Positions 1 to 8,440 of a stretch of 64,000 nt of DNA are shown here, piece by piece. This stretch comes from Thauera humireducens. GTDB lineage: Bacteria; Pseudomonadota; Gammaproteobacteria; Burkholderiales; Rhodocyclaceae. The DNA lies in assembly GCF_001051995.2 (NCBI RefSeq), contig NZ_CP014646.1, forward strand, positions 2,418,001 to 2,482,000, in the 5' to 3' direction. A program made the translations under genes and the position numbers. Numbering within the stretch: position 1 is the stretch's first letter; every line of letters starts with the position of its first letter. Under the pieces are notes generated by a model. It saw nothing but the letters and a program-made list of their open reading frames with translations. It made no database searches and was not told where the DNA came from.

Positions 1-153
1 TTCGCCATCGGTGTCGACGTTGTCGGTCCACGTGAGCCGCGTATTGAGCGTCGGCGTCACGGTCACCGTCTGTGCGAACGCCGGTGCGGTGGCCACGACA
101 GCGAGCGTCAGCACCGACAGCAACGGCGGCATGGCCTGCATGCGTGCGCGCAC
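1..153 (-). CDS. PEP-CTERM system-associated outer membrane protein, N-terminal fragment (partial)
   Basis: Only the first 51 codons are in the window; the gene runs off the left edge. The frame opens with GTG at 153, one base after the stop of the tyrosine kinase gene, with an alternative ATG at 141. It encodes a clear signal peptide (hydrophobic LLSVLTLAVVA, cleavage after AFA) followed by TVTVTPTLNTRLTWTDNV. That start resembles the mature N-terminus of the TIGR03016-type outer-membrane beta-barrel proteins found in XrtA/PEP-CTERM exopolysaccharide loci. The position directly after the autokinase fits the usual order of those loci. Signal peptide and location are seen; the family name is inferred from a short fragment and context. 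The exact start is uncertain because neither candidate has a strong Shine-Dalgarno sequence. Confidence 0.65.
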   Translation of the reverse strand, partial: MRARMQAMPPLLSVLTLAVVATAPAFAQTVTVTPTLNTRLTWTDNVDTDGE

Positions 154-154
154 T

Positions 155-1108
155 TCAGGCCGCCTGTTCCCGCGGAGTATCGCCATAAGAGTAACCATAG
201 CCATAGTAGGAGCCGGGACTGCGCTCGCGCGACTTGTTGAGCACCATCAGCTTGATCGGGCAACTCTCGATCGTTGCCAGTGCCTGCCTGATCGTTGCGT
301 GCGTGGTGCGCTCGGCTTCCACGACCATCACGATCTGCCCCATGTGGGTGGCAAGGACACGGGACTCGGTCGTGACCAGCAGCGGCGGCGAATCGAAGAT
401 GATGATGCGGTCGGGATAACGCGTCGCCATCTGCTCGAGCAGGCGCGTCATCGCCTCGGAGGCGAGCAGTTCGGTCGCACGCTGGTGCGGCATGCCGGCA
501 GGCAGGATCGAGAGCTTCTCGATGTTGGTCCGAAGCAGGACATCGCTGAGGTCGGTGACGTCGCCGGCAAGCACGTCCATCAGTCCCTTCTCGGGCGGCA
601 GGCCGAGTTGCCGGAGGACGGAAGGCCGCGAGACGTCCGCATCCACGAGGAGGACGGTGTAGTCCAGCTCCATGGCCATGCTGATGGCGAGGTTCACCGA
701 GTTGAAGGTCTTGCCCTCGCCCGGGAGGGCGCTGGTCACCATGATCAGGTTGCCGTCGTCAATCTTCGCGGCCCCCGTGGCCGTGGCGTTCCGAAGCAGC
801 GGGCGCTTGATGACCCGGTATTCTTCGGCAGTGGTGCTGCGCGGCCGGTCGGGCGTCACCATTCCGAGCGAGTGAAGCCGTCCGAGATCGATCTGGGCAA
901 CGCGGGATACGACACGGCTGAAGGTGTGGCTGTCGGCCTTCGGCACCTCCGATGACTGCACACCGGCAGCCTCCGTCGCGGGTGCCGGCTCTGCCGGCGT
1001 GGAGGAAGGCACAGTCGCGGCGGGCTTGACGAGCAGTTCGTCCTCGGGCTCGGCCGAGGCCTGCTTCAGCTGGTCTAGCCGCTGTGCGGCTTTTTCGATA
1101 AGGCTCAT
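155..1108 (-). CDS. XrtA/PEP-CTERM-locus tyrosine-protein autokinase
   Basis: A 317-aa cytoplasmic BY-kinase-type ATPase. It shows a Walker A motif ALPGEGKT (residues 127-134), a Walker A' motif LLVDAD (153-158), a Walker B segment IIIFDSPP (234-241) and a C-terminal tyrosine cluster with five Tyr at 301-308, the expected autophosphorylation site. The first 100 residues are a Pro/Ala-rich linker starting MSLIEKAAQRLDQL, as in the TIGR03018 family. Such kinases act with the separate Wzz-like membrane protein encoded just upstream (stop at 1123, 14 bases before this start) to control polymer length and export. The membrane and kinase parts are separate proteins, unlike the fused E. coli Wzc. 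All motifs appear intact. Confidence 0.92.
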   Translation of the reverse strand: MSLIEKAAQRLDQLKQASAEPEDELLVKPAATVPSSTPAEPAPATEAAGVQSSEVPKADSHTFSRVVSRVAQIDLGRLHSLGMVTPDRPRSTTAEEYRVIKRPLLRNATATGAAKIDDGNLIMVTSALPGEGKTFNSVNLAISMAMELDYTVLLVDADVSRPSVLRQLGLPPEKGLMDVLAGDVTDLSDVLLRTNIEKLSILPAGMPHQRATELLASEAMTRLLEQMATRYPDRIIIFDSPPLLVTTESRVLATHMGQIVMVVEAERTTHATIRQALATIESCPIKLMVLNKSRERSPGSYYGYGYSYGDTPREQAA

Positions 1109-1122
1109 CGTAGCGTTTCCAT

Positions 1123-2670
1123 TCAGCCCTGGATCAGTTTGAGTGCGACGACGGCAACGGCAAAGCTCGCTGCATACGCGAGCACGCCCCCGCCGAACGC
1201 AAGCAGCCCCCTCCGCCGCTTGCGCCTGCGCTCATCGGTCTGAAGCATCGACACGACCCCCAGCACCGGAAGGCCGGTGACCTCACGCAACATGCGCCCG
1301 TCGGCAAATGCTGGACGGAGCTGGCTGATCAGGAAAGTCAGCGCGAAACCGGCACCCAGGCCTGCCAGGGCCGCAAGTGGCAGCAGCAGGAGACGATTGG
1401 GCGCCGACGGCGCGGTCGGCAGCGTCGGCGGATCGATCACGCGGAAATCGGCAATCCCGCCCTGCGTGTTCATTTCGACCGAAATCGCCGCTGACTCGCG
1501 TCGGGACACGAGACTGTCGTAGTTCGCCTTGTTCACGTTGTAGTCGCGGTTGAGCTGCGCCATCTCCGCCTCGATCTCGGGCACCCGCTTGGCGAGCTCC
1601 TGCAGTTGGTCGAGGCGCCCCTGGTACTCCGCCACGCGCGCGCGCATCGACGCCACCCGCGATTCCGACTCGGCCAGCGCGAGCTTCATCTGCTGGAACA
1701 CCGGGTTGGAGTTCAGCGCCCCGAACTGCGAACCCCCGCCCGCAGCCCGCATCGTCTCGATCTGCTGGCGCTTCTGCGCCTCGAGATCCTCGATCACGCG
1801 GCGGGCGCCGATCACATCCGGATGCTGATCGGTGTAACGCTGCAGGAGGCCGTCGAGGTTGCGCTGGAGCGCTTCGATGCGCCCGTCGATCTCGGGAATG
1901 GACACCGCCGAATTCGGTGGCGTCTGCGGCAGCAGGACCGGCTCCTCGCCGACGAGCTGGCGCTGCATGGCGTCGCGCGCGTTCTCGGCCTCGCGAAGCT
2001 CGAGTTGCGCCTGCTGGAGCTGTGCATTGAGCTGAGCGATCTGGGTGATGTAGTCGCGTCCGCCGTCGCCGAGCAGTCCCATGTTGCGCAGCCGGAACTC
2101 CTTTACCCGGTTCTCGGCTTCGACAAGCTTCTGCTCGTAGTTGCGGATCTGCTCCTCGATGAAGCGGCGGGCAGCGTCCGAGTCCTGCCGCTTGCTGCCC
2201 AGCCCGGACTCGACGAACAGCGAAACCAGCGACTGCACGACACGCTGCGCCCGCTCGGGTTTCGTATCGGAGTACGCGAGCGCGAACAGGTTGGTGCGAT
2301 CCGCCGAACGAATCTGCAGATCCCTTGCGAGACGGGTGATCAAGGCCTCGCGCTGCTCGGGCGTGCGTACGTCGAGATCGAGATCCGCCATGGTGATCAG
2401 CTTCTCGACATTGGGCCGGCTGATCAGCGTACGGCTCAGCATGGCGATCTGCTGGTCGATGTTGGGCTGGACCGCCAGCCCGGACATCAGCGGACGAAGA
2501 ACCGACTGTGTATCGACATGAATGCGGGCGGTGGACTCGTAGCGGTCCGGCATCAGGTAGATGGCCACGCCTGCGGAGAGCCCGACGACCCAGGCGAACG
2601 CCAGCCCCCACCACCGGAAGCGCCACATGCCGCGCAGGTATCCGACGATCTGTGTTACGAGTTCTTCCAT
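1123..2670 (-). CDS. XrtA-system polysaccharide chain-length determinant (Wzz-like)
   Basis: A 515-aa inner-membrane polysaccharide co-polymerase. The N-terminal Wzz domain has a membrane segment at about residues 17-38 (WWGLAFAWVVGLSAGVAIYL) followed by the RYESTARI-type periplasmic start. A long charged, glutamine-rich region from about 170 to 390 is predicted coiled coil. Hydrophobic segments return near 425-447 and near the C-terminus. Length and layout match the TIGR03007 family of PEP-CTERM exopolysaccharide loci. It should determine chain length and activate the cytoplasmic autokinase encoded next. It lies 83 bases after the export lipoprotein gene in the same direction, so they are probably co-transcribed. 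Confidence 0.9.
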   Translation of the reverse strand: MEELVTQIVGYLRGMWRFRWWGLAFAWVVGLSAGVAIYLMPDRYESTARIHVDTQSVLRPLMSGLAVQPNIDQQIAMLSRTLISRPNVEKLITMADLDLDVRTPEQREALITRLARDLQIRSADRTNLFALAYSDTKPERAQRVVQSLVSLFVESGLGSKRQDSDAARRFIEEQIRNYEQKLVEAENRVKEFRLRNMGLLGDGGRDYITQIAQLNAQLQQAQLELREAENARDAMQRQLVGEEPVLLPQTPPNSAVSIPEIDGRIEALQRNLDGLLQRYTDQHPDVIGARRVIEDLEAQKRQQIETMRAAGGGSQFGALNSNPVFQQMKLALAESESRVASMRARVAEYQGRLDQLQELAKRVPEIEAEMAQLNRDYNVNKANYDSLVSRRESAAISVEMNTQGGIADFRVIDPPTLPTAPSAPNRLLLLPLAALAGLGAGFALTFLISQLRPAFADGRMLREVTGLPVLGVVSMLQTDERRRKRRRGLLAFGGGVLAYAASFAVAVVALKLIQG

Positions 2671-2753
2671 CGAGTTTCTTCAATCGACACGGAGCCCGCC
2701 GTCGCGCACGTGCGCAGGACGAGCGAAGCCCCGGAGGTTGGTGGACTGGCGAA

Positions 2754-3383
2754 TCAGAACCAGCTTTGCGGAATGATCAGGACGTCGCCCGGGCGCATCT
2801 CGACGTTGGCCGAAACGTCGCCACGCTTGACGAGATCCTTGATGCGGACGCTGTACTGTTTGTTGCCCTCAGCGGTCCGCAGGATGGTGGCGCTGTTGCC
2901 GTCGGCGAACTCGGTCATGCCGCCCACGGCGATCATGACGTCGAGCAGGGTCATCTTCTGGTTGTAAGGGAGGATGCGCGGTTGGGCGGCTTCACCGACC
3001 ACGCGGATCTGCTCGCTGTAAGGCCCGACGAAACCGGTGACGATGACCGTGACGACCGGGTCGCGGATGAACTTCGCCAGTTCCTTCTCGATGTCGCGCG
3101 CCAGCGTGGTGGCGTCCTTGCCCATTGCAGGCAGATCCTCCACCAGCGGCGTGGTGATCTTGCCGTCCGGGCGCACGGGCACGGACATCGAAAGTTCGGG
3201 GTTGCGCCAGACGACGATATTGACGTTATCGCCCGGCCCGATCACGTAGTTGTATTCCGAATCGGCTGCCGACGCAGGAGCGGGCGGGAAAGACGTCGCG
3301 CATCCAGACAGCAGCAGCCCGGCCAGCGCCAAGGCCACCACCTGCCAGACACGGCCACACACGGACGAAACACACATCTTCAT
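2754..3383 (-). CDS. XrtA-associated polysaccharide export lipoprotein (Wza family)
   Basis: A 209-aa outer-membrane auxiliary export protein. The start chosen is ATG 3383 (MKMCVSS), preceded by AGGGAG at about 9 bases; an open frame continues 63 codons upstream but lacks a signal sequence. Residues 11-28 form a lipoprotein signal ending in the lipobox LLSG-C28. The mature part begins with the polysaccharide-export domain signature YVIGPGDNVNIVVWRNPELS and continues with an SLBB-like beta-grasp region (IRVVGEAAQPRILPY). It ends RPGDVLIIPQSWF. The family forms the outer-membrane channel for exopolysaccharide. This is the first gene of the operon seen here, and a 273-bp AT-rich region precedes it. 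Confidence 0.9.
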   Translation of the reverse strand: MKMCVSSVCGRVWQVVALALAGLLLSGCATSFPPAPASAADSEYNYVIGPGDNVNIVVWRNPELSMSVPVRPDGKITTPLVEDLPAMGKDATTLARDIEKELAKFIRDPVVTVIVTGFVGPYSEQIRVVGEAAQPRILPYNQKMTLLDVMIAVGGMTEFADGNSATILRTAEGNKQYSVRIKDLVKRGDVSANVEMRPGDVLIIPQSWF

Positions 3384-3656
3384 GATCGGGGCTCCCTGTT
3401 TTGAATGCGCCATATGATACGTCGACATGCCGCCATTACATCCTACGAAGTCGCCAAATGCAGCCGGCAGGAACAATTGCACACTGACGTGACAACGGTT
3501 CGACCGGATTACCCAAAAATCGGCGCAAGTGACGGAGATTTCAACGTATTTGCCGTTTGAAAAACAATACAAGCAAATATCAGCATTTGTACGGCAAATC
3601 GTTGCGGCAATCTGCAGGGCTCGCCTGCGATCTCACATGACATATAGAATGATGTC
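3384..3656. promoter_or_regulatory. Divergent intergenic region between the EPS operon and the MBL nuclease gene
   Basis: This 273-bp region is clearly more AT-rich than its surroundings, especially 3510-3600. It contains a 9-bp perfect inverted repeat (ATTTGCCGT at 3548-3556, ACGGCAAAT at 3591-3599), and between the arms a second pair CAAAT/ATTTG at about 3574-3589. It must carry the EPS operon promoter on the minus strand and the promoter for the plus-strand gene at 3657. On the plus strand a TAGAAT -10-like box at 3645-3650 ends 6 bases before the ATG. No convincing sigma-54 -24/-12 element was found on the minus strand. Confidence 0.6.
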
Positions 3657-5066
3657 ATGAACCCGACCATTCTCCACCACGGCGCCCGTCACGGCGTCAC
3701 CGGCTCGTGTCATCAGCTCTTCATCGAAGGCACAAACAGCCTGCTCGTCGATTGCGGCCTGTTCCAGGGTGCGGAAACGGCGCCCGACGGCCGGTCGGGT
3801 CCCGACCAGCTGGAGATTCCCTTTCCCGTGGACCACGTCGGGGCGTTGATCCTGACCCATGTCCATATCGACCATTGCGGCCGCTTGCCCTGGCTGCTGG
3901 CCGCAGGCTTCAAGGGGCCGATCCTGTGCAGCGAACCCACGGCGCGCCTTCTGCCGACCGTGCTCGCCGACGCATTCGAGATCAGCGTGACCCGCGACAA
4001 GCGCCTGGTGGAGCGCTACCTGCAGATGATCGAAGCACGCCTGCGCCCCCAGCCCTACCGCCAGTGGCACACGCTCTACCGCAGCGCCACGGCCACCTGC
4101 CGCATCCGCCTGCAGCGCGCCGGACACATCCTGGGCTCGGTCTACGTCGAGGTCGAACTGTCTGGCAGTGCCTGGCCAACGCGCCGACGCGTGCTGTTCT
4201 CGGGCGACCTGGGCGCGCCGCATGCGCCCTTGCTGCCGGCCCCGCAACCGCCATGGCAGGCCGACATCGTCGTGCTCGAGAGCACCTACGGCGACCGCGT
4301 GCATGAGGACCGCAAATCGCGCCGCGAACGCCTGCGCGCCGTGGTCGAGCGCGCGCTGGAAGACGGCGGCACGGTCATCATCCCCGCCTTCAGCATCGGC
4401 CGCACCCAGGAACTGCTGTACGAGTTCGAGGACATCCTGCATCGCCAGCGCCAGAAGCCCGGTCCCAACGCGGCGCGCTGGGCCGGGCTTCCGATCTATC
4501 TCGACTCACCGCTGGCGAGCCGCTTCACCATGCTCTACCGCGAACTCCAGCCCTTCTGGGATGCGGAAGCGAAGGCCAGGGTGCGCGCCGGCCGCGAACC
4601 CCTGAACGACGCGCAACTGGTCGCGATCGATGCGCACGACGCGCATCTCGCCAACGTCCGCCGCCTCGCGCGCAGCGGCGAACCGGCGATCGTGATCGCC
4701 GCCAGCGGCATGTGCACGGGCGGGCGCGTCGTCAACTACCTGAAGGCGATGCTGAACGATGCACGCCACAACGTGCTGTTCGTCGGCTACCAGGCCCGCG
4801 GCACGCCGGGCCATGCAATCCAGACCTACGGCCCGCGCGGCGGCCATGTCGACCTCGACGGCGAGCGCATCGCGATCCGCGCCGGCATCCACACGCTGTC
4901 GGGTTATTCGGCCCATGCCGACCGCGATGACCTCACCCGCTTCATCACCCGCATGCGCCACCTGCCCGCCGAAGTGCGGCTGGTGCATGGCGAGGACACA
5001 GTGCGCGAGGCCTTCGCCGCGCACCTGCGGCAAGCAACCGGCAGCCAGGTGCGCGTGCTGGCCTGA
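3657..5066 (+). CDS. MBL-fold / beta-CASP metallo-hydrolase, probable RNA-processing nuclease
   Basis: A 469-aa cytoplasmic protein of the CPSF-73/RNase J-like branch of metallo-beta-lactamases. The metal motif HVHIDH is at residues 68-73, with further ligands in GHILGS and SGDLGAP. The beta-CASP block contains ESTYGDRVHED, FSIGRTQELLY, DSPLA, SGMCTGGRV and a C-terminal RNA-specificity segment ending GYSAHADRDDL. The start MNPTILHHGARHGVTGSCH matches the family's usual N-terminus, so ATG 3657 is well supported although no Shine-Dalgarno sequence precedes it. A TAGAAT box at 3645-3650 suggests a very short or absent 5' leader. The gene is convergent with pilR and abuts its stop codon. The RNA substrate cannot be told from sequence. 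Confidence 0.88.
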   Translation: MNPTILHHGARHGVTGSCHQLFIEGTNSLLVDCGLFQGAETAPDGRSGPDQLEIPFPVDHVGALILTHVHIDHCGRLPWLLAAGFKGPILCSEPTARLLPTVLADAFEISVTRDKRLVERYLQMIEARLRPQPYRQWHTLYRSATATCRIRLQRAGHILGSVYVEVELSGSAWPTRRRVLFSGDLGAPHAPLLPAPQPPWQADIVVLESTYGDRVHEDRKSRRERLRAVVERALEDGGTVIIPAFSIGRTQELLYEFEDILHRQRQKPGPNAARWAGLPIYLDSPLASRFTMLYRELQPFWDAEAKARVRAGREPLNDAQLVAIDAHDAHLANVRRLARSGEPAIVIAASGMCTGGRVVNYLKAMLNDARHNVLFVGYQARGTPGHAIQTYGPRGGHVDLDGERIAIRAGIHTLSGYSAHADRDDLTRFITRMRHLPAEVRLVHGEDTVREAFAAHLRQATGSQVRVLA

Positions 5067-6461
5067 CTACTCCATGCCCCACTTCTGCAGGCGGTAGCGC
5101 AACTGGCGCAGGGTCATGCCCAGATTGCGCGCCGCCGCCGAACGGTTCCAGCGCGTATCCTCCAGCGCCTTGAGCACCCGCATGCGCTCGACCTCGGTGT
5201 CGTGACCGTCATGCTCGACAGCATCCGCCCCAGCCGTGGAGCCAGTCTCGGCTGCGGTTGCGTCGGGCCTGGCGGTCGCAGAGGAAAAGCAGGCCGGCTG
5301 CAGGTCGATGTCGTCCGGCCCGATCTCGTCGCCTTCGCACAGCGCGCAGGCGCGCTCGAGCAGGTTCTCGAGTTCGCGCACGTTGCCCGGAAAATCATGG
5401 CGCTGCAGCGCGACCATCGCCGCCGGGGAAAGCCGGCGCGGCGGGCCGCCTTCGCGCTCGGCGACCCGGGCCAGGATGTGCTCGGCCAGCGCAGGGATGT
5501 CCTCGGCGCGCTCGCGCAGCGGCGGGATGCGCAGCGTGATCACGTTGATGCGGAAGAAGAGGTCCTGACGGAACTTGCCATCGGCCACGAGCCGGGAAAG
5601 GTCCTGGTGCGAGGCGGACAGGATGCGCACGTCCACGGGCTCCTCCGCATGTGCGCCCACGGGCCGCACGGCCCGCTCCTGGATCGCCCGCAGCAGCTTG
5701 ACCTGCATGGCCAGCGGCAGCTCGCCGATCTCGTCCAGGAACAGCGTGCCGCCGCTCGCGGCCTGGAACAGCCCTTCCTTGTCGGTCGCTGCGCCGGTGA
5801 AGCTGCCCTTGCGATGGCCGAAGAACTCGCTTTCCATCAGTTCGGGCGAGATCGCACCGCAATTCACCGGCACGAAGGGGCCGTTGGCGCGCGCGCCGAG
5901 CCCATGGATGAGACGCGCGATGACCTCCTTGCCGGTGCCGGATTCGCCGTGGATGAAGACCGGCGCCTGGTTGCGCGCGAGCTTCTCGGCCTGCGCGCGT
6001 AGCTGCAGGAAGGCGGGGGAACTGCCGATCAGCGTGCGTCCGCCGGGCGCGACGACAGCAGCCGAAGGCTCGAGCTTGAGGGCATGGGTGACGAGCTCCC
6101 GCAGGCGCTTGAGCTCGACCGGCTTGGTCACGAAGTCGAACGCACCCAGCTTGAGTGCACGGATGGCGGTCTCGATGCTGCCAAACGCGGTGATGACGGC
6201 CACCGGCGTGCTCGGCTGGCGCGCCTGGATGAACTCGACGAGTTCGAGCCCGTCGCCGTCCGGCAGGCGCATGTCGGTCAGGCACAGGCGGTAGCGACGA
6301 CGCTCGATCAGCGCACGTGCCTCCTGCACCGAACCGGCCGTGTCACAGCCCAGCCCCATGCGCATCAGGGACAGCTCGATCAGTTCACGGATGTCGTCCT
6401 CGTCGTCCACCACGAGGACGTCGATCGAATCGGGACGATTGCGGCGTTCGGTGACGGTCAT
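5067..6461 (-). CDS. pilR: Sigma-54-dependent response regulator PilR
   Basis: A 464-aa NtrC-family activator. The receiver domain (about 12-130) has the acidic pocket VVDDEDD and phospho-acceptor D63 in LTDMRLPDGDG. The AAA+ domain has Walker A GESGTGKE (172-179), the sigma-54 contact loop as GSFTGA (219-224, an Ala-to-Ser variant of GAFTGA that PilR proteins commonly carry), and Walker B GGTLFLDEIGELP. A Fis-type helix-turn-helix ends the protein (NRSAAARNLGMTLRQLRYRL). Its ATG overlaps the pilS stop by four bases, so the pair is translationally coupled. In other bacteria PilR with RpoN activates the type IV pilin gene; the pilin gene itself is not in this window. Confidence 0.88.
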   Translation of the reverse strand: MTVTERRNRPDSIDVLVVDDEDDIRELIELSLMRMGLGCDTAGSVQEARALIERRRYRLCLTDMRLPDGDGLELVEFIQARQPSTPVAVITAFGSIETAIRALKLGAFDFVTKPVELKRLRELVTHALKLEPSAAVVAPGGRTLIGSSPAFLQLRAQAEKLARNQAPVFIHGESGTGKEVIARLIHGLGARANGPFVPVNCGAISPELMESEFFGHRKGSFTGAATDKEGLFQAASGGTLFLDEIGELPLAMQVKLLRAIQERAVRPVGAHAEEPVDVRILSASHQDLSRLVADGKFRQDLFFRINVITLRIPPLRERAEDIPALAEHILARVAEREGGPPRRLSPAAMVALQRHDFPGNVRELENLLERACALCEGDEIGPDDIDLQPACFSSATARPDATAAETGSTAGADAVEHDGHDTEVERMRVLKALEDTRWNRSAAARNLGMTLRQLRYRLQKWGME

Positions 6462-8077
6462 GGTCTTTGGCGCCCGCTGAGCATGAAGTTCGCACCCGGC
6501 CCGGCTGCCGCAAGCTCCAGCGTGGCATCGTTGGCCTCGGCCAGTTCGCGCGCGATGTAGAGCCCGAGCCCGGTGCCCTTGGGATGGGTCGTGAAAAAGG
6601 GTTCGAAAAGATGTCGCCGTGTCGCTTCATCCAGCCCCGGCCCGTCGTCCCGTACGTGCAGCACGATGCGCCCGCCTGCTTGCGGCAAGGCCTGCAGCTG
6701 CACCGCGCCGGGCTTGCCCGAACAATGGCGGCAGGCATTGGCCAGCAGGTTGTCGAGGATCTGGTGCAGATGGGCACGGTCGATCGCGAAGGTCAGCGTC
6801 GGATCGATGTCGACGTCGACGATATTGTGCTCCTCCGGATGGCGGAACACGCGCTCGTCGATCACCCCGGCCACGAACGCCGCAAGCGGCAGCGCCTCGG
6901 GCAAGGCCTGTTCGCGGCGCCCGAGCGCCAGCACATCGCGAATCATGTGCTCGATGCGCAGGGCGTTGTCGTTGATGATGCGCACCAGGCGGCTCTGCAT
7001 CGCGGCGCGCTTTTCGTCGGCCAGCAGCTCCGCCGCCTGGGTGACGGCCGACAGCGGATTACGGATCTCGTGCGCCATGCTGGCCGTGAGGCGGCCGAGC
7101 GCGGCAAGCTTGATCTGCTGCAGCTGGCGCTGGATGTCCTCGAAGTCGGTCAGGTAAATCAGCGTGTCGCCGGCCGCGGCGCTTCCCGGCTCGCCGCACA
7201 CCGCGCGACAACGCAGCAGCCGGCCGGCCGGCCCGATGCGCAGCAGCCGGCCCTCGTCCGCATCGCAGCGCAGCAGCACCTCGTCGAAGGCCGCGTCGAT
7301 GTCGGTCAGGCGACGCCCTTCGATCATCGCCGGTCCCGCCTCGCACAAGCCCAGCAGCACCGCAGCCTGCGGGTTGGCCTGCAGCGCGCGGCCATCCTGG
7401 CTGGCGACGATCACGCCGTCCTGCATGTCGCGGATGATGCGTTCATTCACCGCCTGCTGCTTGGCCAGCAGCGCGCCGCGCTCGGCGGCCAGCGAGGCGT
7501 TGTTCTGCGCGCGCAGGGCAAGCAGGCGCGCGACGAGCGCGATGCCGAAGAAGCCGGTGCAGAAGATTCCGACCTGCAGGAAATCCACCGAATGGCCGCC
7601 CACCGCCAGCCGCCACGCATTCTCGACCAGTACCGCGAGCGTGGCGATCGAGGCGAAGAACAGCACCATGCGCCCTTCGGCGACCAGCCCGGCCCCGGCC
7701 AGGATCACCATCATCAGCACCGGCATGCCGCTGCGGTAGCCGCCGCTCGCCCACATGATCACCGACAGCGCGAGGATGTCGATGATGGCCTGCAGCGCGA
7801 TGACGCGATCGACGCCGAAGCGGCGCTGGGCATCGGGGAAGCCGAGCGCGAGCACCGCGGCCAGATAGCCGATGGAGATGACGTTGAAGACGAGCGGCGC
7901 TTCGTTGCCGAGGCCGAATTCGCGCCCGGCGACGACGAACAGGCCGGCGAGGAGCAGCCGGAACAGGTTGAAGTAGCGCAGCGAAAGGCGGCGCGAACGC
8001 TCCGAGGCCTCGCGCACGTCAGTCGGCACGGGGTCCGGCGATACGGTGCGCATCTGAACAGTAGAAGCGGTCGCCAT
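6458..8077 (-). CDS. pilS: Sensor histidine kinase PilS
   Basis: A 539-aa membrane sensor kinase. Six hydrophobic segments span about residues 36-190 (starting RYFNLFRLLLAGLFVV), followed by a PAS-like region (about 205-310). The HisKA box MAHEIRNP has H336, the N box is NLLANACRH, and the G boxes are DDGPGLD and GTGLGLYIARELAE. The start is set at ATG 8077 because GGAGG lies 9 bases upstream; a later ATG at 8053 has no such site. The gene overlaps the 3' end of the PP0621 gene by 59 bases. The polytopic N-terminus is typical of PilS, which in other bacteria senses pilin level in the membrane. Confidence 0.87.
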   Translation of the reverse strand: MATASTVQMRTVSPDPVPTDVREASERSRRLSLRYFNLFRLLLAGLFVVAGREFGLGNEAPLVFNVISIGYLAAVLALGFPDAQRRFGVDRVIALQAIIDILALSVIMWASGGYRSGMPVLMMVILAGAGLVAEGRMVLFFASIATLAVLVENAWRLAVGGHSVDFLQVGIFCTGFFGIALVARLLALRAQNNASLAAERGALLAKQQAVNERIIRDMQDGVIVASQDGRALQANPQAAVLLGLCEAGPAMIEGRRLTDIDAAFDEVLLRCDADEGRLLRIGPAGRLLRCRAVCGEPGSAAAGDTLIYLTDFEDIQRQLQQIKLAALGRLTASMAHEIRNPLSAVTQAAELLADEKRAAMQSRLVRIINDNALRIEHMIRDVLALGRREQALPEALPLAAFVAGVIDERVFRHPEEHNIVDVDIDPTLTFAIDRAHLHQILDNLLANACRHCSGKPGAVQLQALPQAGGRIVLHVRDDGPGLDEATRRHLFEPFFTTHPKGTGLGLYIARELAEANDATLELAAAGPGANFMLSGRQRP

Positions 8078-8276
8078 CGCGCACGCCCTCCGATTCGGGG
8101 ACGTTGAGGCCGCAGTGCGCGCATTCCCTGATGCGCTCCGGCGCGGCAACGGCACGCCCGCCCGTCTTGCGGCCGTTCCGGCCCGCTGCCGCAGCCCGCT
8201 CCTTGGCACGGGCGATCGCGCGCTGCACCCACCAGATACCGGCCACGACGAGGATGAGGATGAGCAGATTGCGCAC
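8019..8276 (-). CDS. PP0621 family small membrane protein
   Basis: An 85-aa protein with one N-terminal membrane helix (LLILILVVAGIWWV), a basic alanine-rich linker and a C-terminal cysteine motif CAHCGLNVPESEGV...FYCSDAHR that could bind a metal. This matches the uncharacterised PP0621 family, which is regularly found directly upstream of pilS in betaproteobacteria. The reading frame overlaps the pilS start by 59 bases, so expression is linked. A TAGAAT -10-like box (plus-strand 8324-8329) lies about 48 bases upstream. The function is unknown; linkage suggests a role with PilSR or pili. Confidence 0.8.
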   Translation of the reverse strand: MRNLLILILVVAGIWWVQRAIARAKERAAAAGRNGRKTGGRAVAAPERIRECAHCGLNVPESEGVRDGDRFYCSDAHRIAGPRAD

Positions 8277-8440
8277 GATTCAGGGGGCGAGAAGGCACTC
8301 GCGGGCTGGATTGGAACGGCCGGATTCTAACATGCGCAAGGGTTGCGCCCCCGGCAGCGGATCGGACCGAGGGCGTCAGCGGCTGCCATCGCCACGCGGT
8401 CTTTGCGACAATGCCCGATCCTTCCGCAATCGCTTACGCC

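Noticed and set aside
2704..2715. A 12-base perfect palindrome GCGCACGTGCGC in the gap between the export and chain-length genes
   Set aside because: It is short, made of common GC-rich words, has no loop for a hairpin and no T-run; chance occurrence is likely.
2754..3572. A start 63 codons further upstream for the export lipoprotein
   Set aside because: The extra residues do not form a signal peptide and would bury the lipobox; ATG 3383 has a good ribosome-binding site.
3384..3656. A sigma-54 promoter for the EPS operon (TGTCACG followed by GTGCA on the minus strand)
   Set aside because: The -24 GG is GT and the GG-to-GC spacing is 11 rather than 10 bases. PEP-CTERM loci can be RpoN-dependent, but this match is not good enough.
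3633..4442. A minus-strand open frame over the 5' half of the MBL nuclease gene
   Set aside because: It is the mirror of a conserved coding sequence and has no recognisable protein features.
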